Below, piece by piece: positions 1-9,712 of a stretch of 64,000 nucleotides of DNA. The DNA is from Vermamoeba vermiformis (lineage: Eukaryota > Tubulinea > Echinamoebida): NCBI GenBank assembly GCA_045837725.1, contig JBEWZL010000219.1, forward strand, positions 235,277 to 299,276, given 5' to 3'. Every line of letters begins with the position of its first letter. The first letter of the stretch is position 1. The notes below the pieces were generated by a model. The model was given only the letters and a program-made list of their open reading frames with translations. It did not search any database and had not been told where the DNA came from. Made by a program: the position numbers and the translations under genes.

Positions 1-271
1 AGAGTTGGTTAGAATTGGATCCGGACCCGGTTTAAGTACCATTCTAAAGAACTTCTCGAGATTGACTTTAAGACCGGTCAATAGTTAAATAATATCGTGC
101 TTACCTATATAAATGATAAATGCGTAATATAGAGAAGCTTTGATAGCTCTTGTTAAGTCTAAAAAGTAAGTAAACAAATCCGAAGATGAAAAATCCACAA
201 ATGACCATATTGCCAAGATTACTATCGGTATATCCTAGCGACACCTCGATGTTGATGGCCTTGCAGCATGT
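1..271 (-). CDS. Exon of a 7TM-TKL kinase paralogue, running off the left edge
   Basis: Read on the minus strand, 271 down to 105 is an open exon with an acceptor (gttagag) and a donor (GTAAGC). Its translation matches the first long exon of the 7TM-kinase gene at 9.7-12.5 kb: GNMVICGFFIFGFVYLLF here against GNMVVCGFFVFGFLYLLF there, then LNKSYQSF in both. The differences are mostly conservative, which points to past or present selection as protein. A vicinal Cys pair upstream of the membrane segment is also kept. The sequence left of position 105 does not resemble the partner's next exon within the 104 bases available, so this is either a gene continuing beyond the window after a longer intron or a truncated duplicate. 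No start exon was found to the right. Confidence 0.6.
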
Positions 272-1201
272 CTCTAACAAAAAGCGGATTAAGTTTCAAA
301 AAAGCCGAAAAAGTAAGCCCGCCTATTTTAACCTTTATTTTGTTGAACTTTATTATTACTGTAAAATGGTCTTCAAATTATTATTGATATTAGCGCGAAC
401 TGAAATTAAAAATAGGGATCCGCAGCAAAATCGTCTTACCGTTACAGCTGATCGGGAAAGGCGTGTGAATACCAGGCCAATTCATCTATGATATTGTCTT
501 ATTTATTTGAAAGAGTTGAAATGGCGCTTATGAAATTAGTGGACTTGTCTGCTCCATTGTTCTAGAATCGGAATAGAATGACCACAGAAACACAACTCAA
601 CTTGTGTTAACTTTCTAAATTGTTGAGCGACAGATTAATCTATTCAACTATTTTATGCATATTGACGCCAAGAATGCGCGATTCAATTGCATCTTATGTG
701 CATCCTTTGACCCGATGGTTACGTGTACAATGGCAATTTTATCGTGGATAATTAAGGAAGTATTATTTATTCAAATGCACGTCGAAAATATCATTGGCAA
801 AGGCACCCTAATTAATTTAATTTAATTTCGGATTTTGAATCCCGTCAGAGTATTCGATACACAGCAGCGATTAATTTAATCATTGGATTCGTGTTCATAT
901 TACGCCTCAATAATTATAGCTATTACCACGGTTCCAATTATTGCGACTTACTAGCACCTCCCATCCGTATCTTCAGGCCAACATCCTGCGCTACTACTGC
1001 TACGCTGCTCAATCCTGAAGACTACGTTCTGTTCTGAAGTAAGATGAGCAAGGTAAAATACAACCGAAGAGTCATTCAGCGGTCAGTCTCGAATATTACA
1101 AAGCTTCTAGTGCCGGAGATGGTTCTTCTTGTAAACTTCTATTTTTTCCTTTTCAGGCAACTGAACGATTGCTCTGCATTCTGGTGCAGAAGGTGTCAAA
1201 A
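272..1201. other. Intergenic, AT-rich, nothing recognised
   Basis: No convincing exon is seen. A 101-codon frame at 186-491 lies antisense to the paralogue exon and is its shadow. The last ~150 bases should hold the promoter of the NmrA-like gene. Confidence 0.5.
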
Positions 1202-1210
1202 AATATAAAT
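1202..1210 (+). promoter_or_regulatory. TATA box of the NmrA-like gene
   Basis: AATATAAAT lies about 115 nt before the start codon at 1325 and is followed by a CA/AC-rich leader, a common core-promoter layout. Confidence 0.5.
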
Positions 1211-1324
1211 ACCTCGACTATTCATTGGTTCTAATCATCAACTCAAACAACAAACTACAGCTTAAGAACAAATAAGTTCTTCTCTTCGCTCGACTAACTA
1301 CATCTACCGACAACACTATCTAAC

Positions 1325-2344
1325 ATGTCTCAAAAGACCGTCATCTTAGTTACCGCTGCTAATGGCAACACTGGCAAGGCTGTCGCACAACATCTATTAA
1401 AGAGAGCCGATCGTGACAACTATATCATCAGAGTTGGCGCTCGATCTGAAGACAAAGTCGCAGATTTGGTTAAACAAGGTGCTCAATACGTCTACATCGA
1501 CTTTACTGATGCCGAGAGTCTTCATGCTGCTACTAAGGGCGTAGACCGCGTCTGGGCAACTGCACCAAACCCAACTAAGCAACAAAAAGAAAACGATCGA
1601 ATCCACCTCGTCAACAACTTTATTGACGCTGCGCAAAAGGCTAATGTCAAGTACTTCCTATTTGGCTCTGTCCTTGGTGCTCGTAAGTACCCGTACTAAC
1701 TAATTAACCTCTTCAAACTGATTCCTAACGAGTTTTCTTTCAGAATACGAATCCGTTACATTTGCTCGCGAGTTCAGACTTGCTGAAAAGAAATTAGAAG
1801 CCAGTGGCATTCCTTACACTCACCTTCGCATGGCTGTATTCCAAGTAAGAATTATATTATCCCTTTGAATCCTAAACGTAGAGTCCTAATGCGCGTTACC
1901 TACCAGGAAAATTTTGCCGGCCAAAAAGACAACATTGCCAAGGGATTCGTTGCTGAACCACTGAATGAAGGCTCTTACTGCCCTGTATCGCTTGAAGACG
2001 TCGGCATTGCAGGCGCTGAATTGCTGTTGAATCCTCATCCGCACGTGAACAAGGCTTATGACTTGACTGGTCCCAAGGCCCTGACTGGCGCACAAATCGC
2101 GCATCGTCTCAGCAAGGTCGTGGGTCACAAGGTCACTTATGTCAATGCAGATCCCGAACAAACCTATCAATTCTTGAGCCAGTTCATGGCTGACTACCAA
2201 GCCAAGGGCATGCTCGAGTTGTACAACATTTTCTCGCAAAAACTCGCCAGCACACCGAGCAACGACTTTACGCTCATTACTGGTCGCACTGGCACTCGAT
2301 TTTACAACAGAATGAAGCAGTTGAAGGCTTGGGGTGCTTTGTAA
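1325..2344 (+). CDS. NmrA-like NAD(P)-binding protein
   Basis: Three exons: 1325-1682, 1744-1844 and 1907-2344, each joined by a GTAAG...AG intron of about 60 nt that keeps the frame. The N-terminus has the Rossmann motif VTAANGNTGKAV, a variant of the GxxGxxG dinucleotide loop of atypical short-chain dehydrogenases. Later segments (YESVTFARE, GIPYTHLRM, a long alpha/beta C-terminal half) fit the NmrA / NAD(P)H azoreductase-like family at about 300 residues, the usual length. Family members are redox sensors or reductases that bind NAD(P) in the cytosol; substrate cannot be told from sequence. Introns carry CTAAC or CTAAT near the acceptor. A TATA box precedes the gene and AATAAATT follows it. 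Confidence 0.85.
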
Positions 2345-2488
2345 ATTCCAAAAATTATGTAAATACGGAAGTAACTTCGATCGTTTGTAAATAAATTATT
2401 AGTAAGTACACATGCAAGCATTAAGTCCTAAGTATTATTGTTTCGAGTAAAATTGATCGATTTGTGCGAAAGTTTAACCAAAGGCAGA

Positions 2489-3894
2489 ATGAGCAATAGA
2501 AAACGAGTAACATCAGCTAAGGAAACAGCTGCGAATAAGAAACAGAAAATCGATAATGCCGAGTGGCCTGTTGTTATTGTAGAGAACTCACCATTTGAAT
2601 TGGCTGAGTTAACGGAAATAATTTTGTCTCATCTGATTGTTCAAGACCCAATCTCAGTACTGAACATCGGAAAGACTTCGAAAAGGTACGTAATAATTAT
2701 TGAAATATTTTAACAATAAATTTGAGCTATTTTTTTTAATTTAATTGAATCAGAAATAATGCGCTTCTGCGATCTCGAAAATTTTGGGATAAATTTGGTT
2801 ATAACCTCATAATTGAAGAAGATCCTGTACCATTCGCCATCATCAAGGCAGTGCTAGGCCAATTCCGTCTGGAACAACTTCAAAAACAACTGTATCTCAT
2901 GCAATCTGAAGTGTCAACTTTAATGACACGTGTCACGCTGCCACCAGCCTTACATCAGTACGCGTGGCGTTTTTCAATCAAAAACATTATTCTGATCGCC
3001 TGTTAGGTCTCTCGAAACTCAAATCAAACGACCCAAACAAGCGGCCTATCCAATTGACACACGTGCCTATCTCGCACATCGCAATCAGTTCACTGAACAG
3101 GCGTGTGAGTTGCTCTTGAAGCTCAAGTCCTTGTTCGACGTTAACTTTGTGCAATTCACGGACCTCGTTAAGTTCATTGAGTGCTCCAAAAAGGAGGTTG
3201 AAGGTAACTTTTTGCAACAAGTTGTAACGAGCACTAAAATTACTTAATTTAGAAAGCCAGCCAACGAAAGGAATCGATCGATTCACATTTGAGGATACGC
3301 AGAGTTTTCAGCCACGTGATGTGATCTGTCAAGTTGAAGGTTTCCCCAAGTTCCCTAAGTACGCGTATTACCATATATGGCAACGTATAACTCTAATCCT
3401 TAATCTAGGTCTCAAGATTTCCGTTTACTATACACGGTTGAATGTTTGTCTCGCGAACACGTCAATTTCCAAATTTGGAAAAAGTTCTTGCCGAAGAATC
3501 GCTCAGTGCTGTTGATCTTGAGTTCTTTTTCTTCGCGAAGTGAACTCAATTCTGACTACGAAGAGGAGAATGTGCAGCGAGAGGAGAGCTTGTTCTTAAA
3601 GGTACCTTCGTGAGCATTAAATTTTTGATCTGGATCTCCAGTACTTACTTAGTTGTTGCAGTACGATGCCAACAGTGGCACTATAGAAGAGTGCTGTAGC
3701 TTTGCAGATTATGCCGCGCGAAATTTCCCCGCAATGCCCGCTGAGCAGGCATTTGGAACCGTGTGTTGTGCGCAGTGAGCGAGGCTAAGACGTTCAATTT
3801 AAACAACTTTATTCCTCGCAGCTACATTCGCTTGATGAATAACAATGTGGATAGAGATACTATCTTATTTAACAATATTAAGCTGCGAAAGTAA
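2489..3894 (+). CDS. F-box-like protein, seven exons
   Basis: Start chosen at the ATG at 2489 (MSNRKRVTSAK), followed by a basic NLS-like stretch (NKKQK). Residues ~35-85 (LAELTEIILSHLI...VLNIGKTSKR|NNALLRSRKFWDKFG) look like an F-box: a helix, a PISVLNIGKTSK turn and the closing R..FW..FG. The exons are joined by introns at about 2685-2751, 2957-3006, 3203-3251, 3360-3409, 3601-3660 and 3780-3823. The remaining ~250 residues have no recognised domain; one part is helical with LKLKSLFDVNFVQF. F-box proteins normally recruit substrates to SCF ubiquitin ligases. The function is inferred from the weak F-box only. Confidence 0.55.
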
Positions 3895-4024
3895 AACAGC
3901 CGACTTAGATCGACCACTTTCTTTTTAGTCTGTTTTCAAACACCACACTGGAACGTAACGATTATTTATTGGTATCTGTGCTTAAGTAATATTCTGCCAC
4001 TATAATGCACAATTAGAGGCATAG

Positions 4025-4872
4025 ATGGAAATCAAAGCAAGTAAACTGCGCATCTGTTGCTTTGGTAAGTATGAAGCCGTTTTAATGAAAAAATATCTAA
4101 TTAAACTTAATATAATAATTAAGGCGACAGTCTTACGTGGGGATTTGTTGCAGGAGGAACACGGCATCCGTATTCAGAAAAATTATTACAATTATTATCG
4201 TCTGATTTTCCAACTGCGACCATTGAAGTATGTACTTTCCTGTATATTATCAAAATATCGCGAATATTATATTTAATTGTATTTTAGATTGCCCAGCACG
4301 GCAAAAAAGGAGAAACAACTGGATCGATGGTTTCAAGGCTTACAAAGCTTTTAAAAAAGGATACAAAATATGACATCATTATTATACTAGGAGGTAAGAC
4401 ATTATAGCGCCATATTGTGCCGTAATCACGCAATTAACATGAGATATTTGGCGCCAAAGGAACCAATGACATTTTTTTGACCGAAGCAACCACCGTTAAC
4501 TTGGAACAAATGCACAAAATATGTACTAGTAGTGGGTCAATAGTAATTATGGCGTCTTTACCTCCTGCAGGTCAGCTCAAAAGTTTTTACAAACGCATCT
4601 AAAATGTATTTTCGTTAGAATACGACACTAGGCCTAATTCTCCGTGGATTTTGGAGTCAAAGAAGAAGATTAACTATTTTATTGGTCAATTAGTGCCTAC
4701 TACGCACTTTGTCGACTTGGCTAACGAACTTCCGTTCCATGCGCTAACTGAATCCGAAAAAGATCGGTTATGGAGCGATCATTTGCATCCTACTGCTGCG
4801 GGATATGATTTAATGGCTGAAATTATTTACAAAAAACTCAAAATAATCATCACAGACGAGATGTTAAAATAA
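4025..4872 (+). CDS. SGNH/GDSL-type hydrolase
   Basis: Five exons. After splicing, the first intron (after ...CCFG) rebuilds the block I motif FGDSLTWG with the nucleophilic Ser. The third intron rebuilds LGGTNDI, the block III Asn with its oxyanion glycine. The C-terminal SDHLHPTAAGYD gives the catalytic Asp-x-x-His. All parts of an SGNH esterase/lipase are present. The protein is about 205 residues, short but normal for single-domain members. There is no signal peptide, so it is probably cytosolic. The substrate is likely a carboxyl ester and cannot be narrowed further. Confidence 0.85.
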
Positions 4873-5525
4873 GAGTCCGGATCTTGTTCAAACAGATCCG
4901 AGCTACAGAATGATGACTAAGGACGACAAGAGCAAGCAAGAAATTTTGGAGCAAATATACTTTGATATTTCAACTATATAATAACTTGGCAATTACGAGC
5001 AGAAGGAACAGTCCTAAAGGTTACCTGGCATAATATGGCTTGCGTGTCATTCAATACTATTGGCACTGCCGTAGAATAGAATCACTATGGCTCATATTGC
5101 GCGTGTGTTGAATTGTTGCAGATACGACACATATGACTAGGACCCCGCAGATCGAATGGTAAGAATATCGTATTTCAGTAAAACAGAGTGCTGACGAAGG
5201 TATTAGGAGCAGTGTTAGACCTCACTACGCTAGCCTGCTATATAGCACGAAAATATCAATATCGGAAAACTAGTCATTCCTAATATGGAAATGCGTCAGA
5301 AACCTTCCTGATTAGGAAGCTTCGATAGTGAAATTTCAATGCAACCACGTGATAGAACCATCCTAGAACGTTTGTAGCGTGTGTACCAACGGAAAAAAGG
5401 CACTTTGGAAAAAAGATAAATAGCAGCTCGATCTACATTCAATAAATTCAATTCAGCTGAACAACACAACACAGCACCACATCAAATCACCCTTCGTTAA
5501 TTTAATCACACTAAATCCCACTACA
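4873..5525. other. Intergenic with a weak TATA-like element
   Basis: No exon is seen. AGATAAAT at 5414-5421, then an A/C-rich leader with several CAACAACAC-like runs, lies just before the SDR start and resembles the NmrA leader. A small inverted repeat (GGATCT...AGATCC) sits near 4880-4900 and could be a terminator-type hairpin or chance. Confidence 0.4.
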
Positions 5526-6288
5526 ATGTCATCTACACAAAAACTCGCAGGCAAAGTCGCAGTCATCACAGGAGGCTCGACAGGCATTGGTCTCGCCACG
5601 GCACAATTGTTCGTGCAGCACGGCGCTCATGTATTCATCACTGGACGACGCCAAGCTGAACTCGATGCAGCCGTGCAACTGATTGGTCGCGAACATGTCA
5701 CTGCTGTTCAAGGGCGATGTGAGCAACTTGGCGGATCTGGATCACTTGTACGACGTGGTCAGAAGCGAGAAGGGCCACATTGACATCGTGTTTGCCAATG
5801 CCGGTATCGCCGAACAACTGCCCATCGGTGCCATCACTGAAGAACACTTCGACAAGCTGTTCAACATCAACGTCAAAGGTCTCGTGTTCACAGTTCAAAA
5901 GTCACTGCCCTTGTTGTCAGAACACGCGTCAATCATTCTCAACGCGTCAGTCGTGTCCATCAAAGGCTTCCCTGCAAATAGTATCTACAGTGCCACAAAG
6001 GCAGCAGTCAGAGCCTTGGCGCGAAGTTGGGTGCTCGATCTGAAAGGCAAAAACATCCGCGTCAATGTGGTGAGTCCTGGACCCGTTGAAACACCCATTT
6101 TCGAGCGAGGAGGCATGAACGAGGCACAAGTCGCTGGCGTCAAAGAGTTTATTAAATCTCAAGTGCCGATGGGCAGATTTGGTCGATCTGAAGAACTCGC
6201 CAATGCAGTCTTGTTCTTGGCCTCGAGTGACAGTTCGTTTATGACCGGTGCCGAACTATTCGTCGATGGCGGATTTGGACAAGTCTAA
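5526..6288 (+). CDS. Short-chain dehydrogenase/reductase, intronless, one apparent frameshift
   Basis: The N-terminal frame from 5526 has [14 protein letters not shown] (TGxxxGIG cofactor loop) and [10 protein letters not shown]. The following frame has [17 protein letters not shown] (NAG), the Ser and YSATK of the active site, and VSPGPVETP, ending in FVDGGFGQV. Together they give one ~250-residue classical SDR of bacterial type (FabG-like or glucose dehydrogenase-like). The two frames meet in CAAGGGCGATGTG at about 5708-5713, where one extra G shifts the frame. It may be a base-calling error in a G run or a recent mutation, as everything else is well preserved. It is the only enzyme here of this size with no intron, so transfer from bacteria is possible. 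Confidence 0.85.
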
Positions 6289-6531
6289 ATGGAGACAAGC
6301 CCAGATCTGATATTCTGGAATTCTTGACAGGCCCTGGTCGATCTATGACACGAACCTTTGTAATTAAAATATTATCAATAAATTATTTAAATAATCTACA
6401 TGATAACGCAATTGCTAGGCAATTAGACTTCATATTGCAATAAACTACTGCAATTTGGACGGACACCGTCAAATAAACGAACCACATCCAAAAGACTAGT
6501 AATATCGTATATTATTATTTGTATTCTAAAA

Positions 6532-8389
6532 TTACAATCTTTCAGTAGTCGTTGATATTTTGTTCGATGATTTGGACGAAGTTTTCTTCGTTGCTTTAGG
6601 CACCAGAACGAGACTCTGAAACAGATCTTGGATGCACAGCACGAGGTACGAGCTGAACCAGACAGTACCATAGGCGTGGGGTTGATATGACACTGCGGTG
6701 TTGGATAATATTACGAAAATAATTACATGCGAAACAAGACAGCCACCGACGACAAGAATGTGCGAGGTGATCTGAGCAAAAAGATTATTACCAAAAAAGG
6801 AAATAAAATAAAATAATTATTTTATAAAATGTACTTACCGTTCCAAGAGTTCTTCCGCGCTTGCTGTCTTTTCTACTCTTCCCGCGCAAAACTTTTGACA
6901 GTTTGCCAGCGGTCACGAAGAAAAATATTGCAAAGGCGAGGCAGACAGCGGAATAAATCGCAGAATTGACGGTGATCATCGTGGTGATGAAGACACCTGT
7001 CAGCACTGTCAAGGCGCGCGTGATGCCAAAGCCGATCTCAATGCCGAACAGAATCGCTATGATGATAATGAACGGGATCTTGAACTTGCCGAGCATTTGA
7101 TTGACGTTCAGCGACATGCCGTGCATGACATCATGCCTAAATATATATAGTCATTAATTTTAAAATTGATAAAATTATCGAAAATTATTTCGTTGGGAAC
7201 GAGATCCTTTGTTGGTGGATTTGGTCTTTGAGTGTTTAAATGTCGAACTTACCAATAGAAGGTGATTAATATAGTAACAGACAAGCTGAATGGATGCGAC
7301 AAACTGAGCACTAATTGTTGCATTGCTACTGGATAAATTGCGCGCGAAACAACGGGATCCACCGCGATATGCACCACACGCACTATAATCAAAAATAAGG
7401 TCTATATTCGCCAACTAATACGACTCGCTTACGTATATTTCCAGTTATGATCAATGAAAGACAGACTTGAGGCAGTTTGCGTCTACATCCGGTTTCTTTA
7501 ACGTGTTTCGCAAGTCTGTAACTCGCAAAAGCAATATTTGCCACGGAAAATAGCGTAATAAATACTTGGAAAAAGATCATAAAGCTCTCGTTCCATGCTT
7601 TCCATGGATTGACTCCTACATTAATAAATAAAATTAAACTGGGTGCAAGATCCAGCATAAAATGGATGTTTTTCTTACCGATTGGATTTAAAGTAGCTTC
7701 TAATGTTGCATTTGGTGGTAATGTACTTAAAGCCGATGCAATTTTGTTGTAATCGACGAGAGAGATCTGCCACGCCGAGAGCGTTACGTCCGCAACGTCA
7801 GCCGAGTCCAAAATGTAGTTGGCTTGACCGGGATAGACTACATATGCGTTAATATGATGCACCGAATGGTCATCGATTTACGCATGTAGTATAATATTCA
7901 TTAATGTGAATCGGATCTGGATTTTGTTTCAACTTGGAAATTTCGAACTTACTGCCTTGCTGCACGCTAATTATAACAGCCTTTGCACCTCTATTCTGCT
8001 CAGTTCTGATTTGAGAAAGATATGTGCCGCGGAACCAAGGCACCAGAACGATTTTGTCGATTACATCCGTCGCATTCCGAAACACGATCTCGCCATCGAT
8101 TGTAAGATTATAAAAGTTGTTCCTATATATTATAGGAAATGCAGTATATGTGCCAGCAATCGAATCAGGGCTATGAACAATCAGGTCTGTTGCAACGAAT
8201 TGAAACGCAACAGCCAGAAGAATAGCAACGATGATCCCTATTTAAATAAAAAGAATTAATAAATAAAATTATTAGTATTTTAAATAATTAGACAGGCAGG
8301 GAACATCGATTTAAAGTTAAATTTTTATCAGCGTTAATGAATAGGGTAATTGAAGTATAATTTGTGTTTGATTGCTTACTTGGCTTCAT
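6532..8389 (-). CDS. PA-domain plus multi-TM receptor-like membrane protein
   Basis: Start chosen at 8389: a ten-base exon (ATGAAGCCA A) splices by an intron of about 142 nt to IIVAILLAVAFQFVA, a signal peptide. Residues ~45-130 resemble a protease-associated (PA) domain: GEIVFRNAT, DKIVLVPWFRGTYLSQI, NRGAKAVIISVQQG. Then follow about seven hydrophobic spans: FMIFFQVFITLFSVANIAF, PVAMQQLVLSL, a long IPFIIIIAILFGIEIGFGI, ITTMITVNSAIYSAVCLAF and TSHILVVGGCLVSHVIIFVI. A Lys/Ser-rich tail ends at 6532. Six exons keep the frame. The YD and GLGD motifs of PA-containing SPPL proteases are absent, so a protease is unlikely. The layout, a luminal ligand-type domain on a 7TM core, suggests a surface receptor or sorting protein. 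Confidence 0.65.
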
Positions 8390-9111
8390 ATTTAACTTTA
8401 ACTCGACAGTTGCGTTGTCAATCGATTCGTAACTTTGATGTAAATGTCAAACTTGCCCCGTGCAGGTCGCTAATTACCGATTTAAATTCCATAAAAGGAA
8501 ACTTCACGCTTTATTGTGTGGAAGTTAGTTGTTGGTCCTGCCTATTCAATCGAGTGTAGATATATCAATTAAGCACAATTGCCTGGCAGTAGTTTTCCGC
8601 GCAATAAGCTTCACATTATAATCACAACAATCGGTTATTTAAAAAAATGATTACGACCAAAAAAAAATATTGAATGCACTTACAAAGATGATTTCTAATT
8701 TGTTTGGGTGCACAGTTGGAATAAAAAAGAGGTTAAATTAAATTTTCGTTGGCTCAAAATCCGGATTCCATACAGCGGTATTTCTTAATTATTTCAGAAA
8801 TAGCGGCATATGAATTATAACGGAATACATACCGTTTGATTTGAGCTCTTATAATTCGTCTTCAATGGCAGATCTTGCAAAATTCGGCGTGACCGTCACG
8901 GCCCGCCAGCGGGCGCCTTACTCCCGCACCTATTTTGACACATATGTACGGTATGCCTCGGTAATGAAGAGAATAGCCAGATTCGCCTATAATAGCCGTG
9001 CTATTCGTATCATTAATGTTACGGCAGTGAGTTACGGGCTTCGGAAAAATGTTCCGGAGAAAGCGGCGGGCACTCCGAAATCTCGGCGAATTAATGCGGG
9101 TATAAAAAGAA
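8390..9111. other. Intergenic, no supported gene
   Basis: Open frames on both strands near 8841-9173 are GC-richer and basic but have no recognisable domain and mirror each other. They may be leader sequence of the small gene at 9112. Confidence 0.4.
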
Positions 9112-9527
9112 ATGTCGCGTCGTTCCGTATTAACATGTTTCGTGAAGAAAGACACACAAGAACAGGGAATCAAAGAAATGGAACAGATCTTGGCACTTCT
9201 TAAGTTTATAGGCTACAAGCCTGAAGGAGCTGACACGTCCGAGCAAGCAATGCGCGGCATCGTCTGGTATATTGAAAGCATTGACAACAACTCCGTCTCA
9301 TTTATTGATGAGTTCATTACTGGCGAAATGTAAGTCAATCCGAATCTGTTTCCATTTACTGTCGCAGATTTTCTAATCTTACTTTATAGCATATCTTACG
9401 CCCAACAAATGAAACTGAAAGATGCTCCACAGTTTCTGCCGATCGTAGAGTGGCTAGTTAAAGAGATCCGGATAAAGAGAAATGAAATCTCTGGTTTTAG
9501 ACCCGCCTCCTCACTTATTCACGCTTA
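9112..9527 (+). CDS. Short CCDC93-like NN-CH domain protein
   Basis: Two exons, 9112-9332 and from about 9391, joined by a GTAAGT intron within codon GAA AT|C, give ~120 residues. The motif order ILALLKFIGYKPEG, MRGIVWYIE, SFIDEF, then FLPIVEWLVKEI matches my memory of the N-terminal NN-CH domain of CCDC93 (LLLAAGYF, GGMTWCI, VDLLF, FPVVQWLVKRAIE). CCDC93 belongs to the CCC/Commander endosomal recycling complex. Full CCDC93 is over 600 residues with coiled coils; here the frame stops right after the domain (HA then TAG). This is either a domain-only paralogue or a truncated gene. The start is the ATG of MSRRSVLTCFVKK; a methionine at MEQILALL could also serve. Confidence 0.45.
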
Positions 9528-9712
9528 GTGAGTGTAAGGCCTGCTACTATCAATTTTGTAATTTTATGTACATAAGGTGTAAATAAACCCGAATTTTCCT
9601 ATCTATTAGGCAATAAAAACGGCGCTCGCGCGGATCGCGGTCTCGAAATTTCTCTTGACCAGATTGCGACCTCTATTTTCGAAGCTTTGAATGGATCGAC
9701 CCACACGCGGTC

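Noticed and set aside
6532-8389. Signal peptide peptidase-like protease
   Set aside because: A PA domain plus many spans suggested SPPL, but YD and GLGD active-site motifs are missing.
8841-9203. 120-codon plus-strand frame before the CCDC93-like gene
   Set aside because: It begins at a non-ATG codon, overlaps an equal frame on the other strand, and shows no domain.
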